Below are positions 1 to 6,128 of a stretch of DNA of 15,323 bases, in pieces. This stretch comes from Bacteroidales bacterium (GTDB taxonomy: Bacteria; Bacteroidota; Bacteroidia; Bacteroidales; UBA932), in NCBI GenBank assembly GCA_004555145.1, contig SFJB01000027.1, positions 1 to 15,323 of the forward strand, written 5' to 3'. The position numbers and the translations under genes are program-made. The notes beneath the pieces were generated by a model. That model was not told the DNA's origin. It did no database searches and worked only from the letters and a program-made list of their open reading frames with translations. How positions within the stretch are numbered: position 1 is the stretch's first letter; the number at the start of each line of letters is the position of its first letter.

Positions 1-198
1 AACTATGAAACTCATATCGATTCGGAGAAACTGTACGATTCGCGTATGGTGGAAATCGAGGAGAGTAAAGAAATGATGGAAACGCTCCGACTTTATGATG
101 CATTGTTTGCGGTTAACCATTTTTTGACCAACGTTCATGCTTGTCTCCGGAACACATTGGTTGGGAAATATCGAAGAGGTGAGATAACAGAAGAGTAA
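1..198 (+). CDS. C-terminal fragment of an unrecognised protein
   Basis: An open frame runs in from the left edge and ends at TAA (196-198), giving the last 65 residues of a protein. The piece is largely helical in character, with charged stretches such as EIEESKEMMETLRLYDALF, and ends in KYRRGEITEE. I see no catalytic motif, membrane segment or zinc ligands, and I do not recognise the family. By hand count the fragment is about 41% G+C, clearly lower than the downstream genes (a 60-base sample of the S9 gene is 65%), and it uses many A/T-ending codons. It points towards the 3' end of the tRNA-Ser gene and ends about 80 nt before the shared terminator. The composition and position fit a gene carried by an integrated element, but that is inference. 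It could also be an ordinary low-GC accessory gene. Confidence 0.6.
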   Translation, partial: NYETHIDSEKLYDSRMVEIEESKEMMETLRLYDALFAVNHFLTNVHACLRNTLVGKYRRGEITEE

Positions 199-277
199 AC
201 AATATACTCATCTCCATACACCTGTTTTTGGGATAGAAAAAGCCGTTTTTATCGCACTATTTGATACACTAGAAACG

Positions 278-313
278 AAAAATCCCTCACAGAAAGCTCT
301 GTAAGGGATTTTT
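278..313 (-). terminator. Intrinsic terminator after tRNA-Ser, bidirectional
   Basis: A 10-bp arm (AAAAATCCCT, 278-287) pairs perfectly with AGGGATTTTT (304-313). After one mismatch, an inner 5-bp stem (289-293 with 298-302) closes on an AAGC loop. It begins 2 nt past the tRNA discriminator base, so it most likely ends the tRNA-Ser transcript. Because both strands give a T run after the GC part of the stem, it can also stop transcription arriving from the partial gene at the left edge. Confidence 0.85.
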
Positions 314-314
314 G

Positions 315-403
315 CGGAGAGGACGAGATTCGAACTCGTGGTACGGTTTAACCCGTACGTCGGTTTAGCAAACCGGTGGTTTCAGCCACTCACCCACCTC
401 TCC
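315..403 (-). tRNA. tRNA-Ser (anticodon GCU)
   Basis: Read on the minus strand, this has acceptor arm GGAGAGG (403-397) pairing with CCTCTCC (322-316) and a G discriminator at 315. The anticodon GCT lies at 369-367 in the loop TTGCTAA. A long variable arm (GTACGG/CCGTAC) is typical of class II tRNAs such as serine. The T arm is ACGAG-TTCGAAT-CTCGT. The 3' CCA is not encoded (the next bases are CA-A), so it must be added by the nucleotidyltransferase. It decodes AGU/AGC serine codons. Confidence 0.95.
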
Positions 404-408
404 ATTGG

Positions 409-438
409 CCTCCCTCCGGGATATCCCGGGATGGGAGG
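409..438. repeat. Palindrome in the tRNA-Ser leader
   Basis: A perfect 14-nt palindrome, CCGGGATATCCCGG (416-429), is flanked by complementary arms CCTCCC (409-414) and GGGAGG (433-438). It lies between the predicted tRNA-Ser transcription start and the mature 5' end, so the precursor RNA should fold here. It could be a processing element, a protein site, or the leftover terminator hairpin of the alkaline phosphatase transcript, though no T run follows it. Confidence 0.5.
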
Positions 439-439
439 A

Positions 440-469
440 CAAAGTTACAACAATTTATTCGTTTTGCAA
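440..469 (-). promoter_or_regulatory. Bacteroidales-type promoter of tRNA-Ser
   Basis: On the minus strand the sequence TAACTTTG (447-440) matches the Bacteroidetes -7 consensus TAnnTTTG exactly. A TTGC at 469-466 sits 18 bp upstream and serves as the -33 element. Transcription would start near 433, about 30 nt before the tRNA 5' end. The matching sequence is seen directly; its use as a promoter is inferred from the consensus known for Bacteroides primary sigma factor (sigma ABfr). Confidence 0.65.
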
Positions 470-521
470 GCGATTGAGCGAAAAAATGAACAAATCCGCA
501 GGGGTGTCCGGAATGAAGCGC

Positions 522-1661
522 CTACCTGGATATCCTGGCTCCGCTGAGGATGTCGAAAATCTTGTTGCTCACGTCGCTGTTCTCCTGCACGCCCTGGAAG
601 AGATAAGACTTCGGGCCGTAGGCAAAGAGAGGCACCATCATCGGGGTATGTCCCTTGGAAGTGAAGGTACCCATCACAAAGCCGTCGTCAGGAATGCCGT
701 AATTCATAACGGTGCCGCCGGTCTCGTGGTCGGCGCTGATAATCACGAGGGTATGTCCGTCCTTTTCAGCAAAACGTATGGCTTCCTCTATGGCCTTGTC
801 GAAATCGAGGGTTTCCCACACGACACCCTTGAGATTATTGCCGTGCTCTTCCTTGTCTATGCGTGCGCCTTCCACCATAAGGAAGAAGCCCTTTTTGGAA
901 CGGGCGGAAAGGAAATCGATGGCCATACGGGTGGTTTCCGGAAGATAGTCTCCCCTCTGGGCATTTACAGTCTCAGGAAGATAAATGAGTCTGTCCTGAC
1001 CGGCCACTTCAGCAGGGTCGAAAACCACATCAAACTCTTCTTCAATGGCATTTCTTGTCTTGAGATCCAGTTTCTCGTAGGCCTTGCGCGTCCCGGCGGA
1101 GGCGAAACTCAATGCACAGTCGGTCAGGTCAGCCCAGATGGCATCGCTTGCACCGCGGGAAGATTGATGGGCAAAGAAGGCGGCAGGTGTGGCGCCGTGA
1201 AGGTCGTCAGTAGATACTACGCCGCTCACATATCCCAAAGGAGCAAGCTTTTCCGGAAGATTGGCCATCTTCTCCTGCTCGACAGTCATTCCCAGGTATC
1301 CGTTATTGGTCTTCTGACCACAGGCATAAGCACTTCCGGATGCTGCGGAATCGGTGGTGAAATCATCGGCCGACTGAGTGCGCACGTAGCCGCAGGTACG
1401 GAGGTTCGTCATAGTAAGAGCGCCTCCGTTGGCATAATGTGCAGCATTTACAGCACCCATGCCCATACCGTCCCCTATCATAAGGATGACATTCTTCACC
1501 TTGGTATCCTTTCCGTCAACTGAGAACGAAGGAGTGTATGTTTCGTGCTTTTCAGCATAGGTGCGGCCTGCCCAGGCCTTGGTCTCCTTGAATGGAGCCT
1601 CCTGCGCGAACACGGACAAGGACAGTCCGAACGCCGCAGCAATAACAAGTATCTTTTTCAT
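522..1661 (-). CDS. Secreted alkaline phosphatase (PhoA superfamily)
   Basis: This 379-residue protein hydrolyses phosphate monoesters using a serine nucleophile and bound metals (PF00245 family). Residues 1-19 form a signal peptide with an A|Q cleavage site, so it acts in the periplasm or outside the cell. Visible active-site elements, in family order, are GDGMG with metal ligand D64, TDSAAS with nucleophile S105, TPAAFFAH (T158, H165), EGARIDKEEH (E264, D269, H273), SADHETGG (D311, H312) and GHTP (H338). Their spacing matches E. coli PhoA E322/D327/H331 and D369/H370. The position of PhoA D153 appears to be G156, with H155 beside it. At 379 residues it is shorter than E. coli PhoA (about 470), so it has a minimal crown region. 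Its ATG follows the dipeptidase stop codon with no gap (TAAATG), so the two genes are co-transcribed and probably translationally coupled. No clear terminator follows within the gene's own 3' flank. Confidence 0.93.
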   Translation of the reverse strand: MKKILVIAAAFGLSLSVFAQEAPFKETKAWAGRTYAEKHETYTPSFSVDGKDTKVKNVILMIGDGMGMGAVNAAHYANGGALTMTNLRTCGYVRTQSADDFTTDSAASGSAYACGQKTNNGYLGMTVEQEKMANLPEKLAPLGYVSGVVSTDDLHGATPAAFFAHQSSRGASDAIWADLTDCALSFASAGTRKAYEKLDLKTRNAIEEEFDVVFDPAEVAGQDRLIYLPETVNAQRGDYLPETTRMAIDFLSARSKKGFFLMVEGARIDKEEHGNNLKGVVWETLDFDKAIEEAIRFAEKDGHTLVIISADHETGGTVMNYGIPDDGFVMGTFTSKGHTPMMVPLFAYGPKSYLFQGVQENSDVSNKIFDILSGARISR

Positions 1662-3359
1662 TTATTTCTTGATTTTAAGTATTTCTCCGTTATCCTTGAC
1701 AACTGCCGCCTTCCAGCGGTCAGTGTATCCCGGCTGGGTGAGTCCGTCAGGAATTCCCTCCGAATACTCGGAATGCAGGAAAGACCCGTCTTCGGCCTGG
1801 GCCTTGACATTGCCGTCGATGAACTTCACAAGAAGAAGCTCTTCCAGCTTTGTCCAAGCCTCGAACTGTGCCATAGCCGTATTCACGCTATATTCCGTCA
1901 TCAATTTGCGTGCCTTTGCCAACTTTCCTCTTTCAACAAATTCGGCAAGTATGGAATCCATTGCGGGAACGGCTTCCTCCATCTGATAGTTTTCAAAATC
2001 ATCGGCAGCCTTGCGCGCCACCGGAGCCATCTGGTTATACATCTTGTAGCAGGCATTCGTCACCCTGCTGCACATCCAGAACTGGGACGTGGCGCTGTAG
2101 TGAAGGAGGTCTCCGTTGCCCACTGCAAGGCACTCAGGCACCGCCTTTGTATTAACATAAATCGGTGTAAGATAAGATGTTGCGGCATCATCGCAGCCGA
2201 ACCAAATCAGTGCGCCCACCTCATCAGGAAGGTATCCGCGAGCCTGGGCAACGAACCAGAAGCCGGTCTGCTGGGTGGCGATTGCGCGCTCGTTGGTATA
2301 AGTCTCCCCTTCCCACTCGAAACTCATAGGACGCCAGCGGTAAGGAAGGGCGTTGCCGCCTGCACCGATATCGGCTGTCATGTCCATAGGCGTACCTTCG
2401 TAGTGGTCGCGCATCACGTCGGCCACATCCTTGGCACTGATTTTCCTGGACGGCTTCACGAAAAGCGGCATCTCACCCTTGAGGTCGTAGCCCATTGCGT
2501 AATCCAACCAGTCGGATGCAGGGCGGCTCACTTCCCTGCCATCCTGCAGGTAAGTGAAGGTCCCGTCACAAAGTATGTTGAATGCACTCCAGGCGCGTGC
2601 ATCGCAGGCCCGGGCGCCGCTGAAGTCGAGAGGATTGTACGCCTCACGGAAGCTGAAGTCCTCGTCACGTCCGCTGTACCAGCCCTTCTCGCGCGCAAAG
2701 CTGATCACGTCCGGGGCATAGATGCAGTTTTCCGGATCATTCAACGGGAAACGGGTGATTCTGGTCTGGTTCGCGTGTGCGCAGATGTAGCCGTCAGGCA
2801 CGCGCCTTGCGACCCAAACTATGCCCTTGTTGTCGCTGCCCTTGCCAACCAGATCCATAATCCACGCCTCCTCAGGGTCGGCGATGGAAAAGGTCTCACC
2901 CTCGGACGGATATCCGTATTCGTTGGCCAGGTCCACTATGGTGCGTATCGCCTCGCGTGCCGTACGGGCGCGCTGGAGCGTGACGTAAATCAGTGAACCA
3001 TAATCCATTATACCATTCTCATCCACCTGCTCCTCGCGTCCGCCCCAGGTGGTCTCGGCGATAATGAGCTGGTGCTGGTTCATATTGCCCACGGTCTGCA
3101 GGGTCTGGGGAACCTGGGCAATGGATCCGAGCGGGCGCTGGGTGTCCCATTCGCGTATTGCCAGCTTCGAGCCGGCGTTGAAACGAGCTGCCGGGTGGAA
3201 ATACAGTTCACCGTAGAGCCAGTGGGAATCAGCAGCGTAGGAAACTATGCTGGAGCCGTCCTTGCTTGCTCCCGGGGTAACGATCACATTGGTGCAGGCG
3301 TCAGTGCGGAACTGGGCTGCGAGCGCCAAAATGGCTAAGCTTGCCAGAAATTTTCTCAT
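1662..3359 (-). CDS. Secreted C69-family dipeptidase
   Basis: A 565-residue peptidase of family C69 (PF03577; PepD-like N-terminal-nucleophile hydrolases), which cleave dipeptides and other short peptides. A signal peptide (residues 1-21, hydrophobic core LASLAILALAA) ends at DA|CTNVIVTPGASKDGS. Removal of the prepeptide would expose C22, the expected catalytic N-terminal cysteine, and the CTNVIVTPGAS block is the family's hallmark start. Other typical segments include ETTWGGREEQ, NEYGYPSEGETFSIADPEEAWIMDLVGKGSD and the VARRVPDGYICAHANQ-like stretch. Full length fits secreted Bacteroidetes members. The start is the only ATG ahead of the signal peptide. It heads a two-gene operon with the alkaline phosphatase, suggesting joint recovery of amino acids and phosphate. 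Its promoter must lie in the 46-bp divergent spacer it shares with the plus-strand genes, but I see no good TAnnTTTG on this strand. Exact substrate preference cannot be read from sequence. Confidence 0.92.
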   Translation of the reverse strand: MRKFLASLAILALAAQFRTDACTNVIVTPGASKDGSSIVSYAADSHWLYGELYFHPAARFNAGSKLAIREWDTQRPLGSIAQVPQTLQTVGNMNQHQLIIAETTWGGREEQVDENGIMDYGSLIYVTLQRARTAREAIRTIVDLANEYGYPSEGETFSIADPEEAWIMDLVGKGSDNKGIVWVARRVPDGYICAHANQTRITRFPLNDPENCIYAPDVISFAREKGWYSGRDEDFSFREAYNPLDFSGARACDARAWSAFNILCDGTFTYLQDGREVSRPASDWLDYAMGYDLKGEMPLFVKPSRKISAKDVADVMRDHYEGTPMDMTADIGAGGNALPYRWRPMSFEWEGETYTNERAIATQQTGFWFVAQARGYLPDEVGALIWFGCDDAATSYLTPIYVNTKAVPECLAVGNGDLLHYSATSQFWMCSRVTNACYKMYNQMAPVARKAADDFENYQMEEAVPAMDSILAEFVERGKLAKARKLMTEYSVNTAMAQFEAWTKLEELLLVKFIDGNVKAQAEDGSFLHSEYSEGIPDGLTQPGYTDRWKAAVVKDNGEILKIKK

Positions 3360-3383
3360 TTTATCTTTAATTTGTTAACTTTG
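3351..3383 (+). promoter_or_regulatory. Bacteroidales-type promoter of the small protein-pheS operon
   Basis: TAACTTTG (3376-3383) matches the -7 consensus TAnnTTTG. A TTTTC at 3351-3355, 20 bp upstream, is an imperfect -33 box. Transcription would start near 3390, leaving a leader of about 16 nt before the ATG at 3406. The -33 part overlaps the first codons of the divergent dipeptidase gene. Confidence 0.55.
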
Positions 3384-3405
3384 CAAGTTGTCAATTACAA
3401 AGCTA

Positions 3406-3801
3406 ATGAAATTTTTTTGGATTTTGGCCTTATCTTTCCTGAGCTTCGGAGCATTTGCACAGAACCAAAGCCCTGAAGAGGAAGAGAAGCAGTTGCGCAA
3501 AGCCATTGATGCTCAGATAGAAAACTACACCGACCTTCTCAAGTTGGAGGATTGGCAGATTTTCTATCTCGACTCCATTCTGACCAATGACTTCAGCGCG
3601 ATGATGGCCGAGCTCAAGGAGCTCAGCCAGGCCAAGGTGAGCAACCAGGACGCCTACATGATAGTTCAGGACAAGTGGTCTGAACAGATCTACAATTCGC
3701 TTAAAGGCGTATTCGACGAGAACCAGTGGGCCAAGTATGAGAAGTCCGGAGCCGCCAGGGACAAGAAGGCAAGGGACAAGAGAGCTGCCAAAAGGAAGTG
3801 A
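3406..3801 (+). CDS. Small secreted protein of unknown function upstream of pheS
   Basis: A 131-residue exported protein. The ATG at 3406 is preferred over an upstream in-frame TTG (3388) because it directly begins a signal peptide (MKFFWILALSFLSFGAFA|Q, residues 1-18) and leaves a short leader after the predicted promoter. The mature part is mostly helical and charged, with an acidic start (SPEEEEKQLRKAID), a middle KLEDWQIFYLDSIL, then GVFDENQWAKYEK, and a strongly basic tail (RDKKARDKRAAKRK). The spaced 'LEDWQ...L' and 'L...QW.KY' pattern recalls Spy/CpxP-like periplasmic helical proteins, but that resemblance is weak and is inference. Its TGA stop lies 2 nt before the pheS ATG, so the two genes are co-transcribed. 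The reason for linking an exported protein to an aminoacyl-tRNA synthetase is unknown. Confidence 0.82.
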   Translation: MKFFWILALSFLSFGAFAQNQSPEEEEKQLRKAIDAQIENYTDLLKLEDWQIFYLDSILTNDFSAMMAELKELSQAKVSNQDAYMIVQDKWSEQIYNSLKGVFDENQWAKYEKSGAARDKKARDKRAAKRK

Positions 3802-3803
3802 TT

Positions 3804-4841
3804 ATGATAAGGGAAGATATAGAAAAAGTGCTTGCAGAGCTCAGGGAGCTCAAATGCAGGAGCCAGAAGGAAGTGGAGGAAGCGAGAGTCCGCTTCCTTG
3901 GCAAGAAAGGTGAAGTTACCGCCCTGTTCGACGAGTTCCGCTCTATGGACAAGGACTTCAAGAAGGAGTTCGGCCGCGCGCTCAACGAGCTGAAACAGGC
4001 AGCCCAGGCAAAGATTGAGGAGCTCAAAAATGCCGCGGGCGCCGAAGAATCGGAGCAGGGACCGAAGCTCGACCTTACCATGCCGGCAGATCCGCTTGAA
4101 CTCGGTTCAAGGCATCCGGTCTCCATTGTAAGGCAGGAAATCGTGGACATTTTCCGCAAGTTCGGATATGACGTCGCGGAAGGTCCGGAGATTGAGGACG
4201 ACTACCACGTGTTCGAAGCCCTCAATTTCCCGCCGAATCATCCTGCACGCGATATGCAGGACACATTTTTCGTATCCACCGGCCATCCGAACCCGCTGCT
4301 GCTCCGCACCCACACCTCTAGTGTACAGGTCAGGACAATGGAAAAGAGCAAGCTTCCTATCAGGGTTGTATGCCCGGGACGCGTGTTCCGCAACGAGGCG
4401 ATCAGCGCCAGGGCGCATTGCATTTTCCACCAGATCGAGGGTCTTTACATAGACGAGAACGTGACCTTCGCCGACCTCAAACAGGCCATACTCCTGTTCG
4501 CCAGGGAGATGTTCGGGCCTGAGACAGAAATCAGGATGAGGCCGTCATACTTCCCGTTCACCGAGCCTTCCGCGGAGGTGGACGTAAGCTGCAACATTTG
4601 CCACGGCAAGGGTTGCAACGTCTGCAAGGGTACAGGTTGGTTGGAGATAATGGGCTGCGGCATGGTGGATCCCAACGTCCTCAAATCCAGCGGCATAGAT
4701 CCTGAAAAGTATAGCGGCTTCGCCTTCGGAATGGGACTTGAGCGCATCGCAATGCTCAAGTGGAGAGTAAATGACCTCCGCCACTATTTCGAAAACGATA
4801 TGCGCTTCCTTAAAGAATTCAACTCAGCAATAGAGGTATAA
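3804..4841 (+). CDS. pheS: Phenylalanine-tRNA ligase alpha subunit
   Basis: PheS forms the alpha2beta2 synthetase with PheT and carries the aminoacylation site that charges tRNA-Phe in the cytoplasm. The 345-residue protein has an N-terminal coiled coil (about 1-85) and a class II catalytic domain. Its motifs include HPVSIVRQEIVDIFRKFG, GPEIEDDYHVFEALNFP, LLRTHTSSVQVRTM, PGRVFRNE (motif 2), FTEPSAEVDVSC and GFAFGMGLERIAML (motif 3). An inserted cysteine knuckle, CxxC-x4-CxxC (C263, C266, C271, C274), followed by KGTGWLEIMG, looks like a zinc ribbon and is found in a subset of PheS proteins. The ATG at 3804 is chosen over the GTG at 3798 because an AGGAAG (3793-3798) is properly spaced only for the ATG. 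pheT is not adjacent, so the two subunit genes are unlinked here. Confidence 0.97.
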   Translation: MIREDIEKVLAELRELKCRSQKEVEEARVRFLGKKGEVTALFDEFRSMDKDFKKEFGRALNELKQAAQAKIEELKNAAGAEESEQGPKLDLTMPADPLELGSRHPVSIVRQEIVDIFRKFGYDVAEGPEIEDDYHVFEALNFPPNHPARDMQDTFFVSTGHPNPLLLRTHTSSVQVRTMEKSKLPIRVVCPGRVFRNEAISARAHCIFHQIEGLYIDENVTFADLKQAILLFAREMFGPETEIRMRPSYFPFTEPSAEVDVSCNICHGKGCNVCKGTGWLEIMGCGMVDPNVLKSSGIDPEKYSGFAFGMGLERIAMLKWRVNDLRHYFENDMRFLKEFNSAIEV

Positions 4842-4849
4842 TGTCATAA

Positions 4850-4881
4850 GAGGGTCCCGCCCTCCGACAAAGGGCGGGTCC
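4850..4881 (+). promoter_or_regulatory. Overlapping alternative hairpins between pheS and yhhQ
   Basis: Two exclusive foldings share the same bases. In the first, GAGGG (4850-4854) pairs with CCCTC (4860-4864) around a 5-nt loop. In the second, CCCGCCCT (4856-4863) pairs perfectly with AGGGCGGG (4871-4878) around CCGACAA, extended by GG/CC (4853-4854 with 4880-4881). The second is the more stable. No real T run follows (TCCTGTGTACTTG), so it is at best a weak terminator of pheS, or it may be an attenuator or RNA-stability element for the queuosine genes that start at 4916. Confidence 0.5.
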
Positions 4882-4915
4882 TGTGTACTTGAAACCACGT
4901 TAAAAACAAGAAAAA

Positions 4916-5608
4916 ATGTCAAAATTCAGCACCAGATTCCTGGTGATGGCAGTAGTATTCACAGTCTGCCTCATCACCTCCAATTTCTTCGTACCACGCG
5001 TATGGCAGGTTTGGGGAACCGGCCTGCAACTTTCCGGAGCAGTGCTCCTGTTCCCTGTTTCCTACATCCTCAACGACTGTCTGACCGAGGTTTACGGCTA
5101 CCGTAAATCCCGCCTTGTCATCTGGCTCGCTTTCGCGCTGAGCGCATTCGTAGCCGTGATGTCCGAACTCGTGTGCCTGCTTCCCGAGCCTCTGGATGAA
5201 GGAGGCAAGCCGGTTGCGGAGAGTTTCAACTCCCTTTTCGGCATGGTTCCGAAAACCACTGCTGCCTCCCTGCTTGCATTCATCTGCGGCTCCACCTTCA
5301 ATGCCTGGATAATGAGCAGGATGAAGGTTCTCACAAAGGGCAGGGGCTTCGGCTGGAGGGCTGTCATCTCCTCCGTTGGAGGCGAACTCTTCGACTCCCT
5401 CATTTTCTTCCCTGTCGTATTCTGGGGTATAATGAGCCCTCAGTCCATACTCAGGCTCGTAGCCACCCAGGTTGTAGTGAAGACACTTTATGAGATAGTT
5501 GTCCTGCCGCTGACAGCCTGGTTCGTAAGGTACACCAAAAGGAAGGAGGGAATAGACGTGTACGACGATAACATTTCTTACAATCCGTTCAAAATCAAAG
5601 ATTTATGA
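4916..5608 (+). CDS. yhhQ: Queuosine precursor transporter (YhhQ/VUT family)
   Basis: A 230-residue inner-membrane protein of the vitamin uptake transporter family (YhhQ, PF02592), whose characterised members import 7-deazaguanine precursors (preQ0/preQ1) of queuosine. About six hydrophobic segments are visible, starting with [18 protein letters not shown]. The family signature [21 protein letters not shown] (near residues 46-66), an [19 protein letters not shown] segment and a [18 protein letters not shown] segment are all present. Its stop overlaps the queF start as ATGA (5605-5608), tying it to queuosine metabolism and supporting the substrate assignment. The ATG at 4916 follows an A-rich stretch typical of Bacteroidetes initiation regions. 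Whether it prefers preQ0, preQ1 or queuine cannot be told from sequence; the partner QueF makes preQ0 the natural guess. Confidence 0.9.
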   Translation: MSKFSTRFLVMAVVFTVCLITSNFFVPRVWQVWGTGLQLSGAVLLFPVSYILNDCLTEVYGYRKSRLVIWLAFALSAFVAVMSELVCLLPEPLDEGGKPVAESFNSLFGMVPKTTAASLLAFICGSTFNAWIMSRMKVLTKGRGFGWRAVISSVGGELFDSLIFFPVVFWGIMSPQSILRLVATQVVVKTLYEIVVLPLTAWFVRYTKRKEGIDVYDDNISYNPFKIKDL

Positions 5609-6066
5609 TAGAAAATAGAAAGGACGAAGGACTGCGTTCCCTCGGAAGCAGAACCACTTACAAGGACGACTATGCTCCCGAGGTGCTTGAAACCTTCGAG
5701 AACAGACATCAGGGCAATGACTACTGGGTGAGGTTCAACTGCCCGGAATTCACAACGCTCTGCCCCATTACGGGACAGCCTGACTTTGCGGAAATACGCA
5801 TAAGCTACATCCCTGACGTGAGGATGGTGGAGAGCAAGAGCCTGAAGCTCTATCTCTTCAGCTTCCGCAACCACGGGGATTTCCACGAAGACTGCGTGAA
5901 TGTGATAATGAAGGACCTCATTGCCCTTATGGACCCTAAATACATAGAGGTCACCGGGCTCTTCACCCCACGCGGAGGCATATCCATATACCCCTATGCC
6001 AACTACGGACGCCCGGGAACCAGGTACGAAAGCCTGGCGGAGCAGAGATTCGCACAACATCAATAG
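5605..6066 (+). CDS. queF: NADPH-dependent preQ0 reductase QueF
   Basis: QueF reduces the nitrile of preQ0 (7-cyano-7-deazaguanine) to the amine of preQ1, using two NADPH, on the path to queuosine at the wobble position of GUN-anticodon tRNAs. This is the short unimodular form (153 residues, tunnel fold). The catalytic cysteine is C53 in [13 protein letters not shown], with the proton-relay aspartate D60, equivalent to B. subtilis C55 and D62. The QueF motif ESKSLKLY is at 76-83, and FHED (H94, E95) supplies the substrate-binding His and Glu. It overlaps the transporter gene by four bases, implying translational coupling. No other queuosine genes (queC, D, E, tgt) are in the window. All key residues are intact, so it should be active. 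Confidence 0.96.
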   Translation: MIENRKDEGLRSLGSRTTYKDDYAPEVLETFENRHQGNDYWVRFNCPEFTTLCPITGQPDFAEIRISYIPDVRMVESKSLKLYLFSFRNHGDFHEDCVNVIMKDLIALMDPKYIEVTGLFTPRGGISIYPYANYGRPGTRYESLAEQRFAQHQ

Positions 6067-6098
6067 CTTTTCAGGGAGGAAATTCCGATAGTTTTTCG

Positions 6099-6106
6099 TA
6101 TCTTGC
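6099..6106 (+). promoter_or_regulatory. Possible -7 box ahead of the S9 peptidase gene
   Basis: TATCTTGC resembles the Bacteroidetes -7 box TAnnTTTG with one T missing. A start near 6112 would leave a leader of roughly 16 nt, as at the pheS operon. There is no clear -33 element, so this is a weak call; the 62-nt gap after queF is otherwise empty. Confidence 0.3.
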
Positions 6107-6128
6107 AACGTTAATTATTGCATATACG

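Noticed and set aside
405..1523. A long plus-strand open frame opposite the alkaline phosphatase gene, and similar long frames opposite the dipeptidase, S9 peptidase and flippase genes.
   Set aside because: They lie antisense to well-supported genes, show no family motifs, and arise from the GC-rich, codon-biased sequence of the real genes.
2428..2445. A second TTGGCAC sequence resembling a sigma-54 site.
   Set aside because: It lies inside the dipeptidase coding region on the opposite strand and has no matching -12 element (TTCCT instead of TTGCA).
3388..3405. A TTG start for the small secreted protein.
   Set aside because: It lies at the predicted transcription start and would place six residues before a complete signal peptide; the ATG at 3406 is the better start.
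4842..4915. A preQ1-I riboswitch upstream of yhhQ-queF.
   Set aside because: The first stem has only a 5-nt loop and lacks the conserved loop bases and the A-rich pseudoknot tail at the right distance. The A-rich stretch near 4901-4915 is not joined to a suitable stem.
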